From Poa pratensis (taxonomy: Eukaryota; Streptophyta; Magnoliopsida; Poales; Poaceae): a stretch of 64,000 nucleotides of DNA. Below the pieces are notes generated by a model, which was not told where the DNA came from, searched no databases, and saw nothing but the letters and a program-made list of their open reading frames with translations. The stretch is taken from NCBI GenBank assembly GCA_947311845.1, contig CAMZMU010000111.1, forward strand, positions 23,287,023 through 23,351,022, in the 5' to 3' direction. Numbering within the stretch: the first letter of the stretch is position 1; every line of letters begins with the position of its first letter. Positions 1-10,350 of the stretch are shown piece after piece. The position numbers and the translations under genes were made by a program.

Positions 1-201
1 GTCCGATTCCGAGAATATTTGCAGAAGTACTTTTCTGGAAACAAAAACAGCAGAAAACAGGAACTGGCGCTTCGGCATCTTGTTAATAGGTTAGTTCCAG
101 AAAATGCATAAAAACATTATAAAGTGTGAATAAAACATGTAGGTATTGTCATAAAACTAGCATGGAACATAAGAAATTATAGATACGTTGGAGACGTATC
201 A
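1..201 (-). repeat. Partial 3' LTR of the first gypsy-like element
   Basis: This is the first 201 bp of the LTR in element orientation; the rest lies beyond the left edge. It matches 5176-5376 without a difference that I could see. Confidence 0.9.
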
Positions 202-216
202 AGCATCCCCAAGCTT
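202..216 (-). other. Polypurine tract
   Basis: On the minus strand the sequence AAGCTTGGGGATGCT directly precedes the 3' LTR start, the expected position of the plus-strand DNA primer. The same ATCCCCAAGCTT core recurs at about 2071-2083 and 2130-2142, so the element carries extra PPT-like copies. Confidence 0.75.
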
Positions 217-1777
217 AGTTCCTACTCGCCCTCGAGTAGGTAAACGATAAAAAGAATAATTTCTGAAGTGACATGCTACCAACATAATCTTGATCAACAC
301 TATTGTAAAGCATATGAGATGAATGAAGTGATCCAAAGCAATGATCTATAGTTTGCTAACAAAATAGATAATGACTAAACAACTGAATCATATAGCAAAA
401 CTTTTCATGAATAGTACTTTCAAGACAAGTATCAAAAAGTCTTGCATAAGAGTTAACTCATAAAGCAATAGATTCTAAATAAAAGGTTTTGAAGCAACAC
501 AAAGGAGGATTTAAGTTTCAGCAATTGCTTTCAACTTTCAACATGCATATCTCATGGATAATTGTCAACACAAAGTAATATAATAAGTGCAATAAGCAAG
601 CATGTAAGAATCAATGCACACAGTTGACACAAGTGTTTGCTTCTAAGATAGAAAGAAGTAGGTAAACTGACTCAACATAAAGTAAAAGATAGGCCCTTCG
701 CAGAGGGAAGCAGGGATTAAATCATGTGCTAGAGCTTTTCAAGTTTTTGAAATCATATAGAGAGCATAAAAATAAAGTTTTGAGAGGTGTTTGTTGTTGT
801 CAACGAATGGTAGTGGGCACTCTAACCCCCTTGTCAACCAGACTTTCAAGAGCGGCTCCCATGAAGGACGTTATCTCTACCAGCAAGGTAGATCATCCCT
901 CTTCTCTTTTGTTTACACATGTATTTTAGTGATATTTATAGATGACACTCCTCCCAACCTTTTGCTTTCACAAGCCATGGCTAACCGAATCCTCGGGTGC
1001 CTTCCAACATTTCACATACCATGGAGGAGTGTCTATTTCAAAATTAAGTTGCTTACTGATAAATCAGGGCAAAACATGTGAAGAGAATTATTAATGAAAG
1101 TTGATTAATTGGGGCTGGGCACCCCGTTGCCAGCTCTTTTTGCAAAATTATTGGATAAGCGGATGTATATGCCACTAGTCCATTGGTGAAAGTCTGTCCG
1201 GAGTAAATGACAAGATTGAAAGATAAAAACACCACATACTTCCTCATGAGCTATAAAACATTGACACAAATAAGAGATAGTAGCTTTTGAATTGTTTAAA
1301 GGTAGCACATGAAGTATTTACTTGGAATGGCAGAAAAATACCACATAATAGGTAGTTATGGTGGACACAAATGGCACGGGTTTTGGCTCAAGGTTTGGAT
1401 GCACGAGAAGCATTCCCTCTCAGTACAAGGCTTTGGCTAGCAAGGTTGTTTGAAGCAAACACAAGTATAAACCGGACAGCAAGACTTACATAAGAACGTA
1501 TTGCAAGCATTATAAGACTCTACACTGTCATCCTTGTTGCTCAAACACTTTTACCAGAAAATATCTAGACCTTAGAGAGACCAATCATGCAAACCAATTT
1601 TCAACAAGCTCTACGGTAGTTCTCCACTAATAGGCTTAAACTACATGATGCAAGAGCTTAAACATGATCTACTTGAGAGCTCAAAACAATTGCCAAGCAT
1701 CAAATTATTCAAAACAATATACCAACTACCACATGAAGCATTTTCTGTTTCCAACCAAATGATCAATAAGTAAATGC

Positions 1778-1845
1778 TGCGGCTTTCAGCTTTCGCCATA
1801 AACATAAACATATAAGTGCTGAGGCTTTCAGCTTTCGCCATGAAT
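1778..1845. repeat. Short imperfect direct repeat inside the element
   Basis: A unit containing GGCTTTCAGCTTTCGCCAT occurs twice, about 50 bp apart, in the non-coding internal region. It is probably a local duplication. Confidence 0.6.
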
Positions 1846-2871
1846 ACTAAAAAGTAAAACGAAGAACAAGTGTTCACATGAAAAAGCGGAGCGTGTCTCT
1901 CTCCAACACAAGCAAGCTGGGATCCGATTTTATTCAGAAAACTAAAATAACAAAACAAAAATAAAAGCACACGGACGCTCCAAGTAAAGCACATAAGATG
2001 TGACGGAATTAAAATATAGTTTCACTAGAGGTGACCTGATAATTTGTTGATGAAGAAGGGGATGCCTTGGGCATCCCCAAGCTTAGACGCTTGAGTCTTC
2101 TTGAAATATGTGGGGATGAACCACGGGGGCATCCCCAAGCTTTGACTTTTCACTCTTCTTGATCATATTATATCATCCTCCTCTCTTGATCCTTGAAAAC
2201 TTCCTTCACACCAAACTCAAAGTAATTCTCATTAGAGGGTTAGTGCATAAATCAAAAATTCACATGTTCAGCAAGGACACAATCATTCCCAACACTTCTG
2301 GACATTACCCAAGGCTACTGAAATTTAATGGAGCAAAGAAATCCACTCAAACACAGTAAAAGAGGCAATGCGAAATAAAAGGCAGAATCTGTCAAAAACA
2401 GAACAGTCCGTAAAGACGAATTTTTCGAGGCACTTAACATGCTCAGATGGAAAAGCTCCAGTTGAATGAAAGTTGCGTACATATCTGAGGATTACTCATG
2501 AATTTTTTCAGGATTTTTCGAATTTTCTACAGAGAGAAAAGCTCAAAACCGTGACAGCTAACAAATCTGTTTCTGCGCAGAAATCCAAATCTAGTATCAA
2601 CTTTCTTATCAAAGACTTTACTTGGCACAACAATGCAAGAAAATAAAGATACAAAGGTGTTGCTACAGTAGCAGCAAAACCTTGACTCAAATATAAAACA
2701 AAAATTGCAGAAATAAAACAATGGGTTGTCTCCCATAAGCGCTTTTCTTTAACGCCTTTCAGCTAGGCGCAGAAAGTGAAAATCAAGTAACATCAAGAGA
2801 AGAAGCATCAACATCATACTTTTCCTCAAAAACACAACTTGTTGCAAAAGGTATCTTAGATGCTCCCTTAT

Positions 2872-3510
2872 CTATATTTCCCATAGTGGTACTAAGGGTT
2901 TTATCATTTTAAGCTCATAATGATTCTTTGGTTTTGGCACCTTAGGGACATACATGAATTTTTGCTCCTTACCCACATAAGCTTTCTCCTTAAACTTAAG
3001 AGAAGAAAAAGTTGAACCCAAGGTTCCCATAGCTTCTTCAAGTTCACCAATTCTATGGGTTTGATTATCATGAATAGCACAAGTTTCTAGAACAGCAACT
3101 CTTTCATTAATTCCTCCTAGGGATTTATCAAGTTTATCAAAATTTTCAAGTAGGATCCCCAATTTAGTCTCAACACTAGGAAGATTTTTCTCTATGGCCT
3201 CCAACTTTTTTATGACATCATCAAGAGAAATTTCAATTTTAGCTTCATTAACAGGTGGTATTCCAACTAGACTCTCAATGATGTAACTAGCTTCTAAAGC
3301 AGGAGTGCCTAGAAAATTACCTCCTGTAAGAGTATCAAGAACATATCTATTCCAACTAGAGATACCGACATAAAAGTTCCTAAGAAGGATTGTAGTGGAA
3401 TGTTTCTTAGTGCACCTATGATGAGCATCACTAATTCTATACCAAGCATCTTTAAAACTTTCTCCACCTTGTTGCTTAAACGTACGAACTTCAACTTCAG
3501 GACTACTCAT
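2872..3510 (-). CDS. Gag-like protein of a gypsy-type element
   Basis: The ORF gives about 212 residues from a methionine at 3510 (MSSPEVEV). An in-frame ATG nine codons further up, at 3537, is possible but begins with a hydrophobic stretch. Near the N-terminus the block ESFKDAWYRISDAHHRC, then LLRNFYVGI and GGNFLGTPALEA, resembles the retrotransposon gag region of plant Ty3-gypsy elements. The second half has predicted coiled-coil character (repeated LE, LL and KL heptads around residues 85-150). No CCHC zinc knuckle and no protease motif follow. It would form particles around the element RNA. The frame is intact, in line with a young element. It could also be described as a TR-GAG type accessory product. 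Confidence 0.65.
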   Translation of the reverse strand: MSSPEVEVRTFKQQGGESFKDAWYRISDAHHRCTKKHSTTILLRNFYVGISSWNRYVLDTLTGGNFLGTPALEASYIIESLVGIPPVNEAKIEISLDDVIKKLEAIEKNLPSVETKLGILLENFDKLDKSLGGINERVAVLETCAIHDNQTHRIGELEEAMGTLGSTFSSLKFKEKAYVGKEQKFMYVPKVPKPKNHYELKMIKPLVPLWEI

Positions 3511-3563
3511 TTTAGCAATAATAAAAAAAATTAACAAGGCAAAACCGAATTAAACAAAATAAA

Positions 3564-3660
3564 ACAAGTAACTAATTTTTTTGTGTTTTTGATATAAAGA
3601 AACCGAAATAAATAAAGCAAACAAGTAACTAATTTTTTTGTGTTTTTGATATATAGCAAA
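3564..3660. repeat. 57-bp tandem duplication with T runs
   Basis: Two copies of a unit beginning ACAAGTAACTAATTTTTTT and ending TTTTTGATATA lie in the leader between the primer-binding site and the gag ORF. Confidence 0.75.
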
Positions 3661-3746
3661 CAAGACAGAAAATAAAATAAAGCAAGACAATAAACAAAGT
3701 AAAGAGATTGGATGTGAGAGACTCCCCTTGCAGCAGCAACTAGAAA

Positions 3747-3764
3747 TCCCCGGCAACGGCGCCA
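3747..3764 (-). other. Primer-binding site, tRNA-Asp type
   Basis: The minus strand reads TGGCGCCGTTGCCGGGGA, complementary to the 3' end of plant tRNA-Asp(GTC). It starts 5 nt after the LTR terminal CACA. Confidence 0.85.
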
Positions 3765-3769
3765 GAAAA

Positions 3770-5376
3770 TGTGCTTGATGCGCGTAAAGTCACACGTCAG
3801 TTGGGAACCCCAAGAGGAAGGTATGATGAGCACAGCAGCAAGTTTTCCCTCAGTAAGAAACCAAGGTTTAATCGAACCAGTAGGAAATCTCGAAGCTACG
3901 AAGGTTGTTGGTGCAGGAATGTAGTGCGGCGCAACACCAGGGACTCCGGTGCCAACGTGGAACCTGCACAACACAATCAAATCACTTTGCCCCAACTTAA
4001 CAGTGAGGTTGTCAATCTCACCGGCTTGCTGAAAACAAAGAGTTAAACGTATGGTGTGGAAAATGATGTTTGTTTGCAGAGAATGAAAGAGAACAATGAT
4101 TGCAGTAGGTTGTATTTCAGATGTAAAAGAATGGACCGGGGTCCACAGTTCACTAGTGGTGTCTCTCCAATAAGATAAATAACATGCTGGGTAAACAAAT
4201 TACAGCTGGGCAATTGACAAATAGAGAAGGCATAACAATGCACATACATATCATGATGACTACTATGAGATTTACTTAGGGCATTACGACAAAATACATA
4301 GACCGCCATCCAGCATGCATCTATGCCTAAAAAGTCCACCTTCGGGTTAGCATCCGCACCCCTTCCAGTATTAAGTTGCAAGCAACAGACAATTGCATTA
4401 AGTACTGTGCGTAATGTAAACAATACAAATATCCTTAGACAAAGCATCATTAGGTTATCCCTAGTGGCAACAGCACATCCACAACCTTAGAACTTTCTGT
4501 CACTGTCCCAGATTCAATGGAGGCATGAACCCACTATCTAGCATAAATACCCCCTCTTGGAGTTACAAGTATCAACTTGGCCAGAGCCTCTACTAGCAAC
4601 GGAGAGCATGCAAGATCATAAACAACACATATAAGATAGATCTATAATCAACTTGACATAGTATTCAATATTCATCGGATCCCAGCAAACACAACATGTA
4701 GCATTACATAAAGATGATCTTGATCATGATAGGCAGCTCACAAGATCTAAACATGGAAGTACAAGTGGAGAAGACAACCATCTAGCTACTGCTATGGACC
4801 CGTAGTCCAAGGATGAACTACTCACGCATCAGTCCGGAGGCGGGCATGGTGATGTAGAGCCCTCCGGTGATGATTCCCCTCTCCGGCAGGGTGCCGGAGG
4901 AGAACTTCTGAACCCCCCGAGTTAGGGTCGACGGCGGCGGCGTCTCTGTATCTGTTCTGGAAAATTGGCTCTCGGTGCTAGGGTTTTCGGGGACGAAGGA
5001 ATAAATAGGCGAAGGGGCAGCGTCGGTGGCCGAGGGGGGCCCGCACACCACGTGGCGGCACGGCAGAGGGGCCCGCCGCGCCGGGCTATGGTGTGGCCCC
5101 CCTGCTGCCCGTCCTCGACTCCTCTTCGGACTTCTGGAACACTCCGGGGAAAATAAGATATTGGGCTTTTGTTTCGTCCGATTCCGAGAATATTTGCAGA
5201 AGTACTTTTCTGGAAACAAAAACAGCAGAAAACAGGAACTGGCGCTTCGGCATCTTGTTAATAGGTTAGTTCCAGAAAATGCATAAAAACATTATAAAGT
5301 GTGAATAAAACATGTAGGTATTGTCATAAAACTAGCATGGAACATAAGAAATTATAGATACGTTGGAGACGTATCA
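3770..5376 (-). repeat. 5' LTR of the first gypsy-like element
   Basis: The LTR is about 1.6 kb. On the minus strand it begins TGATACGTCTCC at 5376 and ends CAAGCACA at 3770, so it has TG...CA ends. The GC-rich part near 4900-5150 probably holds the promoter and leader. Confidence 0.82.
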
Positions 5377-5742
5377 CACAGCCCTGTCAAGCTTTGGGCC
5401 ACGGGCTCCGTAGAACCCGTGACACCTCTGTCATACCTCGAGCCTTGAGCGGTTAACACCTCGGATCTCCTTTCCTCTGGTGCCTTCCTTGATACGCCAA
5501 ACGGCTCGGTGATGCTGCTATACAGAGGTCGGCTTACGGACCTCGATTGATGAACTCCGGCTCTTGCCCTTGAGATGACCTCGGACCCCACAGTCCCAAG
5601 ACAGGTCGGCCATGACAATCTTAAGGCCAAGATAAAGCCCGGACACTCCATAGTCATGACAGTTCGGCTCATTCAAGACCTCGGCACACTTTAAGCCCAA
5701 TCTGTCCAAGCCTTGACCCTACCTGGGGGTAGCCCCCCAACA
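5377..5742 (-). repeat. 3' LTR portion of a second gypsy element, interrupted
   Basis: On the minus strand the LTR begins TGTTGGGGGGCTACC at 5742 and is cut at 5376 by the element on its left. The first 96 bp recur at 7013-7107. Plus-strand bases just right of 5742 give a polypurine tract on the minus strand (CTTCGGGGACTAA), which fixes this as the 3' LTR. Confidence 0.8.
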
Positions 5743-6252
5743 TTAGTCCCCGAAGCTGGTTCGGTCCTACGACCTCGGACGAAGGGCCGTATCAGGTTCA
5801 AAACCGACTCCGCCTCTAAACCCGACCTCATCACTGGTTTGACCGAGGTACTTTGCATAGCTCACAATCAGATCCGAGGTTAACCCTCAATCCGAGCTTT
5901 CCGAGCTGTCTGACTCAGCACAATCTTGCCTCCAGATTTTTCGGGATGCGTGGCAAAGAATCTCTGCCCGGACCGCAAAATCCGGACCTTTGAAAGACAG
6001 GTCCTGCCTGCACACCGCCTGCGTCAGCCTGACCCACCAAACAGTACTCAAGTGCTTGACTTAAATTGACCGCCCATGACGCCTCGATTTCTGCGCTGAC
6101 CAGCACAAAGGATCCGATGCTAGCGGTTGCAATCCCATGAGCTACGATGTGGCCGATCGTGCGGCCACAATCGAGGCAACCACTCGCTCGCGCACACACT
6201 ATCCCACTCCGTCCCGGTAACCGCGCGGTAGTGCGCAGTTACCGCACGCGGT

Positions 6253-6260
6253 TATAAATA
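6253..6260 (+). promoter_or_regulatory. TATA box of the antisense gene remnant
   Basis: TATAAATA sits in GC-rich surroundings, followed by a pyrimidine-rich leader. It faces the plus-strand ORF at 6897. Confidence 0.6.
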
Positions 6261-6896
6261 GGGGCCCAGGGGAACTTCTCCTTCTTCCCTGTTCATTCGC
6301 CGTTTCTCCTCCACCGCAGCCAGCGCCGCCCTCACGCCCTCGCTGCTGCGACCTCGCCGCTGCAACCTCGCCGGAGACGCGCGCCGCGCCTTGCGCCGCC
6401 ACACCGCCATCGATTCTTCGCGTCACTGCTTCATCCTTTCTCCTACTCCGGTAAGTTCTCCGATTCCCCTCCATAGTTATGAACATGTTCATCCCTAACA
6501 ATGAACTCGATGATCTTGATGAATGCGGAAATTTTGATGAACTTGCTGATCTTGAAAAACTTGCGAATCTTGATGAACTAGATGACCCCCTCTCAGATTC
6601 TTTTAGCATCTTTGTATCTCCTCTAGATTGGTTTTAGGTGCATCTGCAGAACTGTCTTTCTCAGTTTCACTCCTTGAGAAACTCGATTTTATTCTCCTTT
6701 TTAGCTCTGCGGTAGATCTTTGCTAGTACTCCTTTGTGATGAAAACATGTTTCCCGCTCAAAACATACTTTGCCTAGTTTCAGCTTCAAACTGGCCGACG
6801 TCTACACCTCGGCTTAGGACTTGGCTTAGTTAAGAATTGTACCTGTCCGAGGTATTCACCCCGGCTTTCCTTTTTCTTCTTGCAGGATACTGAATC

Positions 6897-7009
6897 ATGT
6901 CGGCAGTCGTTGCCTCGAACCGCGCTGAGGCTCCTGCCAGCGAGAGAGGTGGATGGGAAGGTTCGGACGTCACCGATGCCGAGGTTAAATGGCTAAAAGA
7001 TACTCATCG
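6897..7009 (+). pseudogene. N-terminal fragment of an antisense gypsy accessory protein
   Basis: The ATG at 6897 lies 11 bases after a splice-acceptor-like CAG. It opens MSAVVASNRAEAPASER, then GWEGSDVTDAEVKWL, about 38 codons in all, before the frame runs into the LTR fragment at 7013. The start resembles the N-termini of accessory proteins of plant gypsy elements (putative gypsy-type transposon family). It runs opposite to the element, as does the complete version at 16,655. The rest of the gene has been deleted. Confidence 0.6.
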
Positions 7010-7012
7010 AAT

Positions 7013-7107
7013 TCCATAGTCATGACAGTTCGGCTCATTCAAGACTTCGGCACACTTTAAGCCCAATCTGTCCAAGCCTTGACCCTACCTGGGGTAGCCC
7101 CCCAACA
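7013..7107 (-). repeat. 95-bp LTR fragment
   Basis: It copies the first 95 bp of the LTR at 5647-5742, with one G fewer in the run near the end. It joins the truncated internal region on its left and the truncated copia element on its right, so both sides are deletion or recombination junctions. Confidence 0.8.
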
Positions 7108-8759
7108 AACATATAATAATAGGTATATAGGTGATCCATTAACAAACTTAATGTACATACAGCTATCAACCTTGCCTTAAACCTCGGAAGCTCGCTAGGA
7201 GATAAACCCTCCTTTCTCTTGAAGATCCACTTACAGCGGACTGCCTTCTTTTTCTTAGGCAAGCGCACAACTTCCCATGTGCCATTCTTATCGAGTGACT
7301 GCATTTCTTCTTGCATAGCAGCAAGCCACTTCTCGCGGTCACCGGAACCAATAGCTTCAGTATAGGTGGACGGCTCATGTCCGTGCTCCACCTATTCTGC
7401 ACAACTCAGAGCATAATCAACAATGTTACACTCTTCAATTAAACGTGGTCGAGGACCACAATTCCTCCTGTTCCTACGAGCAGCAATAGACTGTTGTGGC
7501 TGCAAAACAGGGGGTGAGTTCTGAACATTATTATTATCAGAATCAGAAGAATCAGAATCATTAGAACCAGCAGAATCATTAGAACCAGCAGAATCAGGAT
7601 CAGAATCATCTGAAGTAGCAGCACCATCATTGTCAACAGTGACATTTTCATTTTCAACAGAGTGCTCCACCTCGACACGAACCTGCTCCTCAGAAAAATC
7701 TGGCAAAACATCTGAGGACAACTTATCAAAGTATATAACAGATTCATTGAAAACAACACTCCTGCTCATAAAGGCCTTTTTAGTTTCGGGATTCCACAAC
7801 TTGTATCCTTTTACACCCGAACCATAACCAATGAACACACACTTAATAGCTCTCGGCTCTAACTTTCCATTATCAACATGAGCATAAGCAGTGCAGCCGA
7901 AAACTTTAAGTTGTGAATAATCAGCAGGAGTACCTGACCATACCTCGATGGGAGTTTTCTTGTCGAGGGGAATAGATGGTGACCTGTTTATCAAGTAGCA
8001 GGCGGTGGCAGCCGCCTCAGCCCAAAAACGCTTACTCATGCGAGCGTTGGAGATCATGCAGCGAGCCTTGGAGATGATGGTCCTGTTCATCCACTCCGCT
8101 ACACCATTTTGCTGAGGCGTGTACGGGATGGTGAGGTGCCTGACAATGCCTTCTTTCCTGCAATAATCATTAAAGGCATTCGAACAAAATTCGCCACCAT
8201 TGTCAGTACGAAGTAATTTCACCTTCCTTTCTGTTTGCCTTTCAATCATAGCTTTCCACTCTTTAAAAGCAGCAAACGTATCATCCTTATTTTTCATGAA
8301 ATAAGTCCAAACTCTCCTAGAGTAATCATCAATAATGGTAAGCATATAACGAGCACCACCATAAGAGGGCTTACGAGATGGCCCCCAAACATCAGCATGT
8401 ACATAATCAAGTGTACCTTTGGTGGTGTGAACAGAAGCATTAAACTTAACTCTTGTGTGCTTACCGAAAATGCAGTGTTCACAGAACTGCATCTTACCCA
8501 AACTGCAGCCTTGCAGCAAGTCTCTCTTGATCAATTCTGCCATACCAAGTTCACTCATATGTCCAAGACGCTTATGCCAAAGGTTAGTTTTACTAGCGTC
8601 ATCATGAGAAACTGCAGCAACAGTACCAGATAAAGTGCTACCTCTAAGAACATATAGTTTAGCAGAATTCATATCACCAACCATAACAATGAGAGAACCT
8701 TTTGATACCTTCAGGAGTCTATTCCCGCCGGCAAACTTGTACCCGTCACAATGATACAT
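7108..8759 (-). pseudogene. Copia integrase and truncated reverse transcriptase
   Basis: The integrase ORF (7392-8759) begins in the GAG-pre-integrase region (LWHKRLGHMSELGM) and has the H-H-C-C zinc site ending CEHCIFGK. The catalytic core keeps the first Asp (YVHADVWGP), the second Asp (LLRTDNGGEF) and the Glu in NGVAEWMNR. A serine/aspartate-rich linker follows with a short tandem repeat (AGSNDSAGSNDS). A TAG stop at about 7392-7394 then interrupts the same frame. Beyond it comes the RT start, with EKWLAAMQEEMQSLDKNGTW and KWIFKRK. Homology ends near 7165, before the RT catalytic motif. It cannot encode a working polyprotein. Confidence 0.85.
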
Positions 8760-9778
8760 TGTTGGTCGTTGCCCACACGCACGAAATCTCCAGTCTGCAC
8801 TAACTCATAAGAACTGAACCAATCTTTGTTACAGCAAATATGAAAAGAACATGCAGTATCTAGAATCCATTCATCCTGACGAGAAACACATGCAGCTAAA
8901 ACAGCTAGGCAATCGCCATCAGAACTACCATCAACAACATCAGCCTCACCGGTATTATTACCTTCATTATTTTTCGGTTGGTAAGTACCTTTTCTTTTCT
9001 CCTTGTTCTGCAACTTCCAACGATCATCAATGACATGATTAGATTTCTTACAATACCTGCAGAACTTGTCTCGTCCTTTGGACTTTGAGCGACTTCTGTC
9101 ACCCTTGCTCTTATCTCTGTTGTTGTTGTGGTAGTGGTTATCTCGCTGCTCAGGCCTCCCTCGGACCTGCAAAGCATCGCCCTTGGAGGACGATGACTCC
9201 TCTTTCTGTACCATACCTTTCATCTTCTCCCTCGTCATGAGGGTCTCATATTCTTCGGCAGTGGTTAGTTCAGTACGACTCAAAAGTATGCTATCACGGA
9301 AATTTGTAAAGGAATTTGGCAGCGAGACTAGAAGTAAAAGTGCTATATCTTCATCATCATATTTTACCTCCATCGACACTAGGTCGGAAACGATCTCCTT
9401 GAAGATCGATATGTGGTTCATCACGGAACCACCTTCTTGCAGTTTGTGCGAGAACAACTTCATCTTCACATGCATCTTGCTGGTGAGATCTTTGGACATG
9501 CAGATCGACTCCAGCTTAGCCCACAGTGCCGCTGCGGTTTTCTCCTGGAGTACTTCTTGCAGAATATCATTAGATAGATGAAGTTGAATAAGAGACAAAG
9601 CCTTACGGTCTTTCCGCTTCTCAACATCGCTCCATGTCGCCTGCGCCTTGTCGCCGAATTTATCCAGCGACTCGTCAAGATCATTGGACTGTGCGAGGAT
9701 CGCACGCATCTTGACCTGCCACAACGAAAATCTCGTCTTGTAGTCCAGCGCCGGTAGATCAAACTTCATCGATGCCAT
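8711..9778 (-). pseudogene. Copia gag and protease
   Basis: The ORF of 355 codons starts MASMKFDLPALDYKT. Residues 10-200 match the UBN2/Retrotran_gag_2 type gag (LWAKLESICMSKDLTSKMH, LLVSLPNSFTNFRDSI). The zinc knuckle at about 240 reads CRYCKKSNHVIDDRW, and its last cysteine has become arginine. The aspartic protease at about 305 reads WILDTACSFHICCN, with the family Asp-Ser/Thr-Gly turned into Asp-Thr-Ala. The downstream integrase lies in another frame, and the tens of residues that normally connect the two are missing. Gag and protease were normally made as one precursor with integrase and RT. Confidence 0.82.
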
Positions 9779-9815
9779 CGCGAAACCCTAATCTGAAAAA
9801 CAGATCTGAAACAGG

Positions 9816-9827
9816 GCTCTGATACCA
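9816..9827 (-). other. Primer-binding site, initiator tRNA-Met type
   Basis: The minus strand reads TGGTATCAGAGC, the standard copia site, two bases after an LTR end (…TTACAACA). Confidence 0.9.
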
Positions 9828-9829
9828 CT

Positions 9830-10350
9830 TGTTGTAAACGATAGCAAAGAAACGACGAAGAGCGGAACGATCAAACCAATGGGGACACGAGATTTTAACG
9901 TGGAAAACCCCTCCAACAATGGAGGAGAAAAAACCACGGGCGCCAGCCAGCAATACTTCACTATATCGGGTGAGGTTACAAACGCCGTGGGTTTACAATG
10001 TATGGCTTACCCCAACCGGCGGCTTACAAGATGAATATATGGTGGCATAAAACTCTAGGTCGGCTGCAGTCCAATCCGGAATCGATCCCACCGCGGCGGT
10101 ACTACCGCCTATCCCAGCGGTAGTACCGCTGGGGCGGTCTGGTTCGGCTCTTCCCACCTCAGCGGTACCGGCGGCGGTACCGCCAGCGGTACCAGTCGGT
10201 ACCGGACAAGTGATTCAGATGGTCATTCTGGAGGTAGCGGCGGCGGCAGCGGTGGCGGTAGCTCTCGAGCGGTTGAACCGCTTAACCCAGCGGTACTACC
10301 GCTGGAATTTGGATCACCAGAAAATAACAGTTTGGCACACGGGGAAAAAC
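9830..10350 (-). repeat. 5' LTR of the copia element, right limit uncertain
   Basis: The LTR starts at 9830 next to the primer-binding site. The opposite LTR is lost, so the outer end cannot be set by comparison. The right limit given is a minimum estimate. Confidence 0.5.
10075..10310. repeat. GCGGTACCGC-type simple repeat tract
   Basis: Many near-palindromic units such as GCGGTAGTACCGC and GCGGTACCGCC follow each other, with a GCGGCGGCAGCGGTGGCGG stretch. It lies in or beside the copia LTR. The open frames here are by-products of the triplet repeat. Confidence 0.75.

Larger units (their letters stand above)
1..5376 (-). mobile_element. Gypsy-like LTR retrotransposon, gag only, 3' LTR cut by window edge
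   Basis: Positions 1-201 and 5176-5376 are identical by eye and end with the same GAGACGTATCA, which reads on the minus strand as an LTR start TGATACGTCTCC. The right copy is the 5' LTR (3770-5376). It is followed on the minus strand by a tRNA-Asp type primer-binding site (3747-3764), a gag-like ORF, non-coding filler and a polypurine tract (about 202-216). No protease, RT, RNase H or integrase is visible in 3.5 kb of internal DNA, so this is a non-autonomous element that would depend on enzymes from a relative. The identical LTR ends suggest recent insertion. It lies inside the LTR of the next element. I did not assign a named family. Confidence 0.88.
5743..7012 (-). mobile_element. Internal 3' remnant of the second gypsy element
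   Basis: The remnant runs from the polypurine tract to an abrupt junction near 7012. No gag-pol is left. It holds the promoter, leader, a 5' UTR intron end (CTTCTTGCAG at about 6877-6886) and the first codons of a plus-strand antisense gene like the one in the large gypsy element further right. Confidence 0.7.
7108..10350 (-). mobile_element. Truncated Ty1-copia retrotransposon
   Basis: Reading leftward it has an LTR of unknown length starting at 9830, a primer-binding site (9816-9827), gag with zinc knuckle, protease, integrase and the first part of RT. It is cut at 7108, so the rest of RT, RNase H and the 3' LTR are missing. The order gag-PR-INT-RT is diagnostic of Ty1-copia. The frame is broken by a frameshift with a deletion between protease and integrase, and by an in-frame stop before RT. 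The right limit is not determined. Confidence 0.85.

Noticed and set aside
7166..7402. Alternative-frame ORFs over the copia RT start
   Set aside because: Shadow frames; the RT frame shows the conserved KWIFKRK and NGTW blocks.
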